Assembly: GCA_013140495.1 (NCBI GenBank) | Contig: JABFSR010000002.1 | Span: 1-35,377, forward strand | Direction: 5' to 3' | DNA: 35,377 nucleotides | From: Verrucomicrobiota bacterium | GTDB lineage: Bacteria > Verrucomicrobiota > Verrucomicrobiia > Limisphaerales > JADLHS01 | In this document: in pieces, positions 23,205-30,472 of the stretch | Position numbering within the stretch: position 1 is the stretch's first letter | Layout of the letters: every line of letters starts with the position of its first letter | Program-made: the position numbers and the translations under genes | Notes under the pieces: model-generated | Seen by the model: only the letters and a program-made list of their open reading frames with translations | Databases searched by the model: none | Told to the model about the DNA's origin: nothing

Positions 23205-26200
23205 ATGCCGAACATTAATTTCCATTCAATCGCAGCACGATGCGGCAGTCAGGCAAATGCCTTTGAAGAACTGTGTTGTCAGTTGGCGCGACGAACTTGT
23301 GCGGCGGGTTTGGTGTTCGATCGCTTTCACGGAGCGGGTGGCGATGGCGGAGTCGAGTGCGTTGTCCACTTGGCGGACGGAACGTTAACAGGCTGGCAAG
23401 CGAAGTTTGTGTTCAACGTCGAGGATTTGATAGCACAAGCAAATGATTCGCTGGAGACGGCACTTTCTGTCCACAAGAACCTGACCAAATACATTGTTTG
23501 CTTTCCGTTCGATCCAACAGGGAAAACAGCCCGGAAGACGAAAAAGGGACAACCCGCGAAAAGCCATACGGAAAAACTTGATGCTTGGGTAAAGAAAGCA
23601 GGAGCCAAAGCTAAAGCGGCGGGGCGAAAACTTGAAATCGAACGATGGCCAGCGAGCGAATTTCAATCGCTTCTTTTCAAGCACGATTCTTCAGGGGGAA
23701 TCCGACAATATTTCTTTAACGAAACGATTCTCTCACCCGACTGGTTCAGGAATCATCTTGTTTCAGCAGAAAAAGCAGCGGGCCCTCGCTACACTTCCGA
23801 GTTGAATGTCGAGACTGACCTATGGTCTTGGTTTTCGTCGTTTGGAAACGGCATCCAATGGAGTGAGGCTCTGGCGCGCGAAGTCGAGGGATGTCGGCAG
23901 GTGGCTAAAGGCTTGCGTCGGCAGGTCAGGCCGAAGAGCGATCCCATGAACCCAGCATGGCCAGCCAGCGAATTGCAAGCCGGCGAAGCAGCGATCGCTC
24001 AGTGCAACGACATAATGGCTCTCGCGGAGCAGTTGCTAAAAAATCCGACAGAGAGCGGACTGAAACAACTTTTGACCGTGCTCGAACAGCTCAAGTCATC
24101 CTTGGGACTGCTTGAATCAACGTTAGCGACCCAATTAGACGCGGAGCACGGTAAAGGTAGCGCTGACTCCAAACGGTTCCGAACGTACATGGCGGAGTAT
24201 CAAGTATGTTTTCCGGCTGCAAACCTTGACGCCGTAAGGGAGGCTGCGACCAAATTCGCCCAACTCGCGGATTGGCTCAATTCACCAACTGGTTTACTCG
24301 CCTTCCAGAAAGCTTTCGTTCTTTCCGGTTCGGGTGGATCGGGGAAGACTCACGGCATTTGCGACGTGGCGCGCAAGCGGCTCGAAAGCGGAGCGTACAC
24401 TTGCGTTACATTCGGTCATCAATTCAGCGGACAGCCAGCCGAATGGACGAGGCTTGTCGAAGCTCTCGGGCTGCCCGTGACTGTAGGGAAAGATTGTATT
24501 CTTGATGCACTCAACGCAGCAGGCGAAGCCTCGGGCACTGCATTGATCTTCTGCATTGATGCTGTCAACGAAACGCGCCCGCGAGGTTATTGGCTCCAAC
24601 GTTTCCTGCCCTTAGCACATGAATTTGAAAAACGGCCATTTCTCAAATTGTGCGTTTCATGTCGGACTTCATTTCTATCGGTGTCATTGCCGCAATCACC
24701 GTATCACGTCGTCGAGCATCGAGGGTTTGCTGGAATTGAAAGAAAGGCCTGCGACGCGTTTTTCAACCATTACAACTTGGAGCCGCCGTTGGTTCCAGTC
24801 CTACAACCGGAATTGTCAAACCCGCTATACCTAAAGCTGGTTTGTGAAACTCTGCAGCTCAAAGGCCTCAAACGCTTGCCTACGGGGTGGTTCGGGCTGA
24901 CACCTGTCATCAATGCCTTTCTTGCGGAAAAGGAGAAGCAATTTGCTGCCGAGCACGACGTATCGCCGGGCGCAAACATTGTCGCTGGAAGTCTCTTGGC
25001 AATTGCAGGTGCCATTGCCAAATCTGGCGACGCAGCGCTGCCTTGGTCTGAAGCCCAGCGGGTCGTAAATGAAAAACGACCCCAAGGCGCGATACTACCC
25101 GTCCTCGAATGGCTCGTAAAAGCTGACCTCCTAATTGAAGACGGACCAGTCTCCGGTGGTCTTGGAGGAGAGACTGTCCTCCGCCCAGCGTTTGAGCGTT
25201 TCGGTGACTTTTTGATCGCAGCCGAACTTCTACCGAAGACATCTCCTGACCGAATGGCTGCCGAGTTTTCATCGAACGCAAATATTCAAAAACTGTTGGC
25301 GACTTCCTCATCTGTAGAAGCAAACGCGGGAGTTGTGCAGGCTCTCTCAATTCTTTTGCCAGAAGCGGCTGGGATTGAACTTCCAAACCTCATCAAGGAT
25401 TTGTCCGTTCGAGAAACTGTTTTGTCCCTGACGATGCGGGCTCTTCCGTGGCGCACGCCCGATTCCTTTTCGTCTTCGACAGGTAAACTCGCGAGACAAT
25501 CGCTTTCCAAAGACACATGGCAGGCGATGGATTCCCTGCTTGCAGTCTCCGCTTATGCTTCGGCGATTGATGCATATTGGACAAGTGACCTCTTGTCGTC
25601 ACTGCCCATTGGAAAGCGAGACAGTTTTTGGTGCGCGTATCTGCACAAACAGTACGAGGACAAAGGCATTGTGAAGCGCCTGATCGAGGCGAGCGCCGAC
25701 ATCGAACTTAGAAAACTTGACGCTGACACAGCCGCGCGCTGGTCACTGATGCTGCTTTGGTTTTCCGCAGCCGCAGATCGTCGTGTGAAAGATCACGCGA
25801 CACGCGCAGCCATTGCGATCTTCCGAGCGCTTCCAGAAGTCATCCTTCCCCACGTCGAGAGACTCCTTAATGTTGATGATGACGAGATTGTGGAGCGCGT
25901 GTTGCTTAGCGCTTACGGTGCGCTAATTGCCACTCCCGACAAAAAAGTGCTGCAGTTGCTGGCGGAAACTCTTCTGACCATGTATGAGTCATCGCCCGCC
26001 GCGTTTCAGAATGCCATCGTGCGAGATCATATCCGATGCATCGGTGAGTTGGCGCAACATCTCGGCTGTCTCGATGGGCGATTCGATTCGCTCATCACTA
26101 CGAACCGACAAAAATCATCCGATTGGCCGTTGACGCTCCCGACGCAAGAACAGTTAGAAGAATGGAGAAAAGGTGACGGAGCGATTTGTTACGCTACGCG

Positions 26201-27440
26201 CAGTTGCCTCGCCGACGACTTCAACCACTATTCAATTAATTGTCTCAGCGACTGGATGCACCAAATGGATAAACCGTCAATCGGTGGCTGGATTGCCAAA
26301 CACGCGATTGAAGAACTTGGACTCGAAGGCGAAAGTTTCGACCGGTATGACGGCTACATGGTAAGCATTGGCGGTGGCGGACGCAGTAAGTCTGTCTGGG
26401 CAGAGCGAATTGGCAAAAAGTATCAGTGGATTGGTTTGTATCGTCTTGCATCGCGGTTGCACGACAATGTGGATCGCGAAAAGCGTTCATCGTTTGATCC
26501 AGAGCTGAGGCGCGCGCCGCTAATCCTTGAGGATGAGCGCAAATTAGATCCCACGTTATCCTGCACGATCGTACCTGAGCGAAAAGACTCACACTGTTGG
26601 TGGCTTCGCGGCAAGGTGGATTTACCCGCGACGAAGAACTTGGATTTTGCGACGTGGGTTGCGAAGAGAGATGACCTGCCGTCGCTAGAGAGTTTGCTTG
26701 AACCGACGACCCATGCTGGACAGCGCTGGACTGTTCTAACAGCGTTTCCCAAGTGGAGTGAGCGCCGTCCGAACATGGAATACAACACTCCATATCGAGA
26801 CACGTGGATGCATCTGCGGGGTTATTTGGTGCCGAAGCCGCGACTCAGCAAAACAATCGAGGCGTTGGCCGGGCGCAACTATTTTAACGCCTGGCTTCCG
26901 GAAGGCGGGAAGTGGCTCCATGCGTTTGCCGGCGAGTATCCGTGGGCGACCGCGTGCAACACCGAACCGGATTGGTATCTAGGGGCGTACCCGAAAGTCC
27001 GAGGTTCCAACCTAATCCTTATCCACGCGTCAAACCAAGTGGTAATCGAATGGGAATATGACGCAACGCTTCGTTCAAGCCTCTACATGCAGGTTCCGAC
27101 AAAGAAGTTTTTTAGGAGTGGCGATCTTTGGTGGAATGGCACGGACGGTTTTGCGACGGCTAAAGGGAAAACCGTCTTTTTCGATCCCCAATTTCGCCTC
27201 GGACATCCTGTGGCCCTGCTCGCAGACTTCGATGATCTGCTCGTAAGGCTCGATAAGATTGGATGCCGATTGGTCTGGACGTTACTTGGTGAGAAATGGG
27301 TTTTGGGTGACGAACGCCGTGATACACCGCGCATTTGCTATTCGCAGTTGGCGTGGTTAACAGACACGGGCGCGTTGGAAGTTGGAGAACGGCGCTTTTT
27401 TGAGGATTACAACCAAGATCAGGGACTTGCTAAGACATAG
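23205..27440 (+). CDS. Avs-like anti-phage protein: PD-(D/E)xK nuclease fused to STAND NTPase
   Basis: This 1,411-residue protein has three parts. Residues 1–160 have the layout of a Cap4/Mrr-type restriction-like nuclease: E21 in FEELCCQLARR, then GGDGGVE (D47, E51), then GWQAK (Q65, K67). Residues about 340–680 form a STAND/NACHT-type NTPase, with Walker A GSGGSGKT (375–382) and Walker B LIFCIDAVNE (D452). Residues about 690–1,411 contain helical segments followed by a Trp-rich region with no recognised domain, the likely sensor. In known Avs proteins the C-terminal part binds a conserved phage protein, which triggers oligomerisation and DNA cleavage. The length is shorter than many Avs proteins. 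Base composition is visibly less G+C-rich than the flanking genes, which suggests horizontal transfer. It is the third gene of an apparent operon. The exact Avs type cannot be assigned by eye. Confidence 0.78.
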   Translation: MPNINFHSIAARCGSQANAFEELCCQLARRTCAAGLVFDRFHGAGGDGGVECVVHLADGTLTGWQAKFVFNVEDLIAQANDSLETALSVHKNLTKYIVCFPFDPTGKTARKTKKGQPAKSHTEKLDAWVKKAGAKAKAAGRKLEIERWPASEFQSLLFKHDSSGGIRQYFFNETILSPDWFRNHLVSAEKAAGPRYTSELNVETDLWSWFSSFGNGIQWSEALAREVEGCRQVAKGLRRQVRPKSDPMNPAWPASELQAGEAAIAQCNDIMALAEQLLKNPTESGLKQLLTVLEQLKSSLGLLESTLATQLDAEHGKGSADSKRFRTYMAEYQVCFPAANLDAVREAATKFAQLADWLNSPTGLLAFQKAFVLSGSGGSGKTHGICDVARKRLESGAYTCVTFGHQFSGQPAEWTRLVEALGLPVTVGKDCILDALNAAGEASGTALIFCIDAVNETRPRGYWLQRFLPLAHEFEKRPFLKLCVSCRTSFLSVSLPQSPYHVVEHRGFAGIERKACDAFFNHYNLEPPLVPVLQPELSNPLYLKLVCETLQLKGLKRLPTGWFGLTPVINAFLAEKEKQFAAEHDVSPGANIVAGSLLAIAGAIAKSGDAALPWSEAQRVVNEKRPQGAILPVLEWLVKADLLIEDGPVSGGLGGETVLRPAFERFGDFLIAAELLPKTSPDRMAAEFSSNANIQKLLATSSSVEANAGVVQALSILLPEAAGIELPNLIKDLSVRETVLSLTMRALPWRTPDSFSSSTGKLARQSLSKDTWQAMDSLLAVSAYASAIDAYWTSDLLSSLPIGKRDSFWCAYLHKQYEDKGIVKRLIEASADIELRKLDADTAARWSLMLLWFSAAADRRVKDHATRAAIAIFRALPEVILPHVERLLNVDDDEIVERVLLSAYGALIATPDKKVLQLLAETLLTMYESSPAAFQNAIVRDHIRCIGELAQHLGCLDGRFDSLITTNRQKSSDWPLTLPTQEQLEEWRKGDGAICYATRSCLADDFNHYSINCLSDWMHQMDKPSIGGWIAKHAIEELGLEGESFDRYDGYMVSIGGGGRSKSVWAERIGKKYQWIGLYRLASRLHDNVDREKRSSFDPELRRAPLILEDERKLDPTLSCTIVPERKDSHCWWLRGKVDLPATKNLDFATWVAKRDDLPSLESLLEPTTHAGQRWTVLTAFPKWSERRPNMEYNTPYRDTWMHLRGYLVPKPRLSKTIEALAGRNYFNAWLPEGGKWLHAFAGEYPWATACNTEPDWYLGAYPKVRGSNLILIHASNQVVIEWEYDATLRSSLYMQVPTKKFFRSGDLWWNGTDGFATAKGKTVFFDPQFRLGHPVALLADFDDLLVRLDKIGCRLVWTLLGEKWVLGDERRDTPRICYSQLAWLTDTGALEVGERRFFEDYNQDQGLAKT

Positions 27441-27451
27441 CAGTTCAGATT

Positions 27452-28153
27452 GTGAACGAGAACGAGAACCCCAAATCGGGCGTATTGCCCTCCGTGGAGA
27501 TTTACACGGACGGCGGATGCGAACCGAATCCTGGCCCGGGCGGTTACGGCGTGGTGTTGTTGCATCCCAAGAAACGCGCCGAAGCCAGCGGCGGCTTCCG
27601 TTTGACCACCAACAACCGGATGGAAATCTTCGCCGCCATTGCGGGCCTCGAAATGTTGAAGCAGCCCTGCAAAGTCACGATTCACAGTGATTCGAAGTAT
27701 GTGGTGGATGCCATGATGGCGGGCTGGGTGGCGGCGTGGAAGCGGAAAGGCTGGTGGCGCAAGAAGACCGAACGCCCGGAGAATGTGGATTTGTGGCAGC
27801 GACTGGATGCGTTGTGCCAGACGCATCAGGTGGAATTTCGCTGGGTGAAAGGCCACGCGGGCGTTCTGGAAAACGAGCGTTGCGATCAACTTGCGATGGT
27901 CGCCCTGCGTCAGCCCAATCTTCCGCCAGACGAGGGCTACGAAAACAAACCCGAAACCGACAGCGTCCGCCCCGACATGCAGGAAGGCGAGCCGTGCGGG
28001 AAATGTTCAACCCCCGTCATCAAGCGAAAGGGGAAATGGAAACCGGGCCGCGATTACTACTACGAGTTCCACCTGATTTGCCCGAACTGCCAGACGACCT
28101 ATCACGTTGAATCCGCCAAGCGGTTGGTGGAGCAACCGCCGTCGCTGTTCTGA
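27452..28153 (+). CDS. rnhA: Ribonuclease HI with C-terminal zinc ribbon
   Basis: This 233-residue protein degrades the RNA strand of RNA–DNA hybrids. The RNase H core spans residues 14–150. Active-site residues are visible: D20 in YTDGGCEPNPGPGG, E58 in NNRMEI, D80 in HSDSKYVVD, and D145 in ENERCDQLA. The handle region WKRKGWW is also present. After a linker, C182/C185 and C210/C213 (CGKC and CPNC) form a four-cysteine zinc ribbon that ordinary RNase HI (about 155 residues) lacks. The start is GTG at 27,452, 11 bases after the Avs-like stop, with no clear SD. No ATG is available upstream of the core. It may be co-transcribed with the defence genes or be a host gene beside the insertion. Codon use looks more like the host regions than the Avs-like gene does. 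Confidence 0.9.
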   Translation: MNENENPKSGVLPSVEIYTDGGCEPNPGPGGYGVVLLHPKKRAEASGGFRLTTNNRMEIFAAIAGLEMLKQPCKVTIHSDSKYVVDAMMAGWVAAWKRKGWWRKKTERPENVDLWQRLDALCQTHQVEFRWVKGHAGVLENERCDQLAMVALRQPNLPPDEGYENKPETDSVRPDMQEGEPCGKCSTPVIKRKGKWKPGRDYYYEFHLICPNCQTTYHVESAKRLVEQPPSLF

Positions 28154-28175
28154 ACCGGAAATTGCATTCTGGTTC
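28152..28175. terminator. 9-bp hairpin at the RNase HI stop codon
   Basis: GAACCGGAA (28,152–28,160) pairs with TTCTGGTTC (28,167–28,175) across a 6-base loop, with one G·U wobble in the plus-strand RNA. The stem begins inside the TGA stop codon. There is no following T-run, so it is a weak candidate for an intrinsic terminator and could instead stabilise the 3' end. Confidence 0.4.
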
Positions 28176-28244
28176 ACGACTGGAGCATCCATCTTCTGCT
28201 CCCCATCGCATGGTAGGGTTGGACCGCTTGATAGGGGGCACGTT

Positions 28245-28310
28245 TCAGATTCGGTGGGGCGAGACTGCTGACGAACCGGCTCGCGCGGACGCTCGCCCCA
28301 ACGGTCTTGG
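28245..28310. repeat. REP-like palindromic element between convergent genes
   Basis: TGGGGCGAG (28,255–28,263) and CTCGCCCCA (28,292–28,300) are perfect 9-base inverted arms around a G+C-rich loop that contains the smaller palindrome-like CGGCTCGCGCGGACG. The element lies between the 3' ends of RNase HI and the SecA-like gene, where it could act as a bidirectional terminator. Its look is that of a dispersed intergenic palindrome. Only one copy is seen in this window. Confidence 0.5.
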
Positions 28311-28344
28311 TTTCGCCGCTGCCCTCTCGCATCTCCCCCGGAAT

Positions 28345-30327
28345 TCAGACCGTGTCTCCACCGGCAAATGAAAGTGATTCCTCCAGCCATGTGTCCGCCT
28401 TGAGCACGGCGCGGCGTTGCTTGAACGCCATCTGCTGGGCGCGTCGCTGTGCCAGTGAGAATGCCTTCTCCGCAATCTGCGTGCTCCCGACAAATCGGGC
28501 TTCCAGACTGCGCCTCAATACTCCCTGCAACGACACGGGCAAAAAGCGGCGGATCAACTCGTCCTCTGCGCTGACGAACGCCTGCGCGCTGCCAGGATCG
28601 CCCTGCCGCCCTGCGCGACCGAACAATTGCCGGTCCACCCTGCCCGATTCGTGCCGTTCGGTGGCAAGGACATGAAGCCCTCCCATCTCTGCGACTCCTG
28701 CTCCAAGTTTTATATCGGTGCCGCGGCCAGCCATGTTGGTGGCGATGGTGATGCGATCCTGTTCACCAGCCATCGCGACCGTCTCCGCCTCCTCAGCCAG
28801 GCGGGTGGCATTGATCAATTTGAAATCCAACCCTCGTTCAGACAAAAGCAACGCAAGCTTTTCGCTTGAGGCAACACTGCGCGTGCCCACCAGCAAAGGT
28901 CGCCCCGTGCGATGAAGCCGTTCTATCTCCAACACCACGGCGTTCCACTTGGCGGCATCGGTTGCAAAGAATCGGTCGGGCCAATGTTGTCGGACGCACG
29001 GACGGTTCACGGGAATCTGCACCACCGGCAGGCCATAGACCTGCCAGAATTCTCCCGACGCCTCGCGTGCCGTGCCGGTCATGCCCGAGAGCTTGTGGAA
29101 GCAACGAAAGAATCTCTGGAAGCTCAACCGAGCAATCGTCTCGCTCGGATCGGATAGCGGCAAACCTTCCTTCGCCTCGATGGCTTGATGCACGCCCTCG
29201 CGCCAGGTGCGTTGCGGCATCGGGCGACCGGTGGACTCGTCCACGATCACGATCTTCCCATCCACGATGATGTAATGTTTGTCGCGTTGGAAAAATTCCC
29301 GGGCGACGAGCGCCTGCCGGATCAGTTCCGTCCGCCTGTCGTTTCCCCGCCACAGACCGGGCAATTGCCCGGCGCGTCCGGCAAGCTTGTCGCGACCCGA
29401 GTCCGTCAGTTCAATTTCCTTGTAACGCGAATTCGCCCTGTAATCTGATTCCAATTCGAGTGCGCCAGCAATTTGTTCCGCGAGTATTCCAGCCTCCTTG
29501 AGCAACTCATTCTTTGTCGGCGCGGAAATGATCAACGGCGTCACGGCTTCATCAATCAGGAGACTGTCCGCCTCATCCACAATCGCCGTGTGCAAACCGC
29601 GCATCACCAGACCGTCAGATGCCACCGGGGCGAGCAGACGTCGGATCAACCGCTGTGTGGGATTCTGGATTCCGCCCAGCCGAAGCCGGTCGCGCAGGAA
29701 GTCAGCGAGCAATTCCTTGCTCGTCGTGTAGGTCACATCGCAGCCGTAACCTTTCAGCCGCGCCGCCGGGTCCATGGCCGCGGTCACGCCGCCGACTGTC
29801 ACACCGCAAACCGTGTAGAGAGGCCGCAACCATGCAGCGTCACGTTCCACCAGATAGTCGTTCACGGTCACGACATGGCACGGACGTTTCGTCCAACCGG
29901 CCAGCACCGCCGCAAGTCCCGCTGTGAGTGTTTTGCCTTCGCCAGTCGCCATCTCGGCCAGAAATCCGCGATGCAACGCCAGCGCTCCCATGAGTTGAAC
30001 GGGAAACGGATGCAAGCCAAGCTCGCGTCGTGAGGCTTCGCGAATCGCCCCGAGTGCTCCCATGACAATTTCGTCCGCGAGTTTGCCGCCCCGCCGAAAC
30101 GTCCCGCGAAATTCCATCAGCCGTTCATGCAGCGATGCGTCCGGCAATTCTCGCCACCGCGCCTCGTCGCACACAATTCGCTCCGCGTCTTCCCGCAACT
30201 TCGCCACCCTTTGCGCCCGCCGCTGATAAATACCGACGCCGCGATTCACCATGGCGTCAAGACCGGCCAGCACGCGCGGTGGCACGCGGTAGTCCAATCG
30301 GCGATAATCGTGGGTGGGAGTCAGCAT
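28345..30327 (-). CDS. SecA-like ATPase lacking the helical wing and C-terminal domain
   Basis: This 660-residue protein has the SecA motor core: Walker A ATGEGKT (127–133), VDEADSLLID (DEAD-like box 251–254), the preprotein cross-linking region (about 215–365), IVDESTGR and HQAIEAKEGL, SGMTGTA, NMAGRGTDIKLG, and FGRAGRQGDPGS. Canonical SecA (about 800–950 residues) continues with the long scaffold helix, helical wing and a zinc-binding tail. This protein stops shortly after the segment equivalent to the start of the scaffold (AQRRAQQMAFKQRRAVLKAD). The start is ATG 30,327 (MLTPTHDYRRLDYRVPP), because longer frames run through an intergenic repeat. It is probably an accessory, SecA2-like translocase, not the housekeeping one. 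Its position after three envelope-adaptor genes suggests a dedicated exporter. Confidence 0.88.
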   Translation of the reverse strand: MLTPTHDYRRLDYRVPPRVLAGLDAMVNRGVGIYQRRAQRVAKLREDAERIVCDEARWRELPDASLHERLMEFRGTFRRGGKLADEIVMGALGAIREASRRELGLHPFPVQLMGALALHRGFLAEMATGEGKTLTAGLAAVLAGWTKRPCHVVTVNDYLVERDAAWLRPLYTVCGVTVGGVTAAMDPAARLKGYGCDVTYTTSKELLADFLRDRLRLGGIQNPTQRLIRRLLAPVASDGLVMRGLHTAIVDEADSLLIDEAVTPLIISAPTKNELLKEAGILAEQIAGALELESDYRANSRYKEIELTDSGRDKLAGRAGQLPGLWRGNDRRTELIRQALVAREFFQRDKHYIIVDGKIVIVDESTGRPMPQRTWREGVHQAIEAKEGLPLSDPSETIARLSFQRFFRCFHKLSGMTGTAREASGEFWQVYGLPVVQIPVNRPCVRQHWPDRFFATDAAKWNAVVLEIERLHRTGRPLLVGTRSVASSEKLALLLSERGLDFKLINATRLAEEAETVAMAGEQDRITIATNMAGRGTDIKLGAGVAEMGGLHVLATERHESGRVDRQLFGRAGRQGDPGSAQAFVSAEDELIRRFLPVSLQGVLRRSLEARFVGSTQIAEKAFSLAQRRAQQMAFKQRRAVLKADTWLEESLSFAGGDTV

Positions 30328-30340
30328 GACCTGGAAGAAA

Positions 30341-30471
30341 CACCAAACATCAACATCCAAGCTCCAGAGAAATACAAAGCTCCAAGTTTCAATCCTGCTC
30401 GCAAACGATCCGTCTGTTTGGAGGTTGAAGTTTGAAGCTTCTCTGGATGTTGGAGCTTGGAACTTGGAGCT
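30341..30471. repeat. Large imperfect inverted repeat between M50–HlyD and SecA-like genes
   Basis: The gap between the two genes is filled with AAGCTCCAA/TTGGAGCTT-type sequence. The left arm at 30,353–30,392 (contains AACATCCAAGCTCCAGAGAA) is complementary, with small insertions, to the right arm at 30,426–30,470 (contains TTCTCTGGATGTTGGAGCTT). It starts directly after the M50–HlyD stop codon and ends near the SecA-like start. The frame is open through it on the minus strand, which makes the SecA frame look falsely longer. It may be a non-autonomous mobile element or a dispersed intergenic palindrome. Confidence 0.75.
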
Positions 30472-30472
30472 T

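Noticed and set aside
22170..23205. Minus-strand frames opposite the XRE and ImmA/IrrE-like genes (for example 22,170–22,643 and 22,656–23,048)
   Set aside because: They have no family signature and lie antisense to genes with clear HTH and HEIGH motifs and coupled starts.
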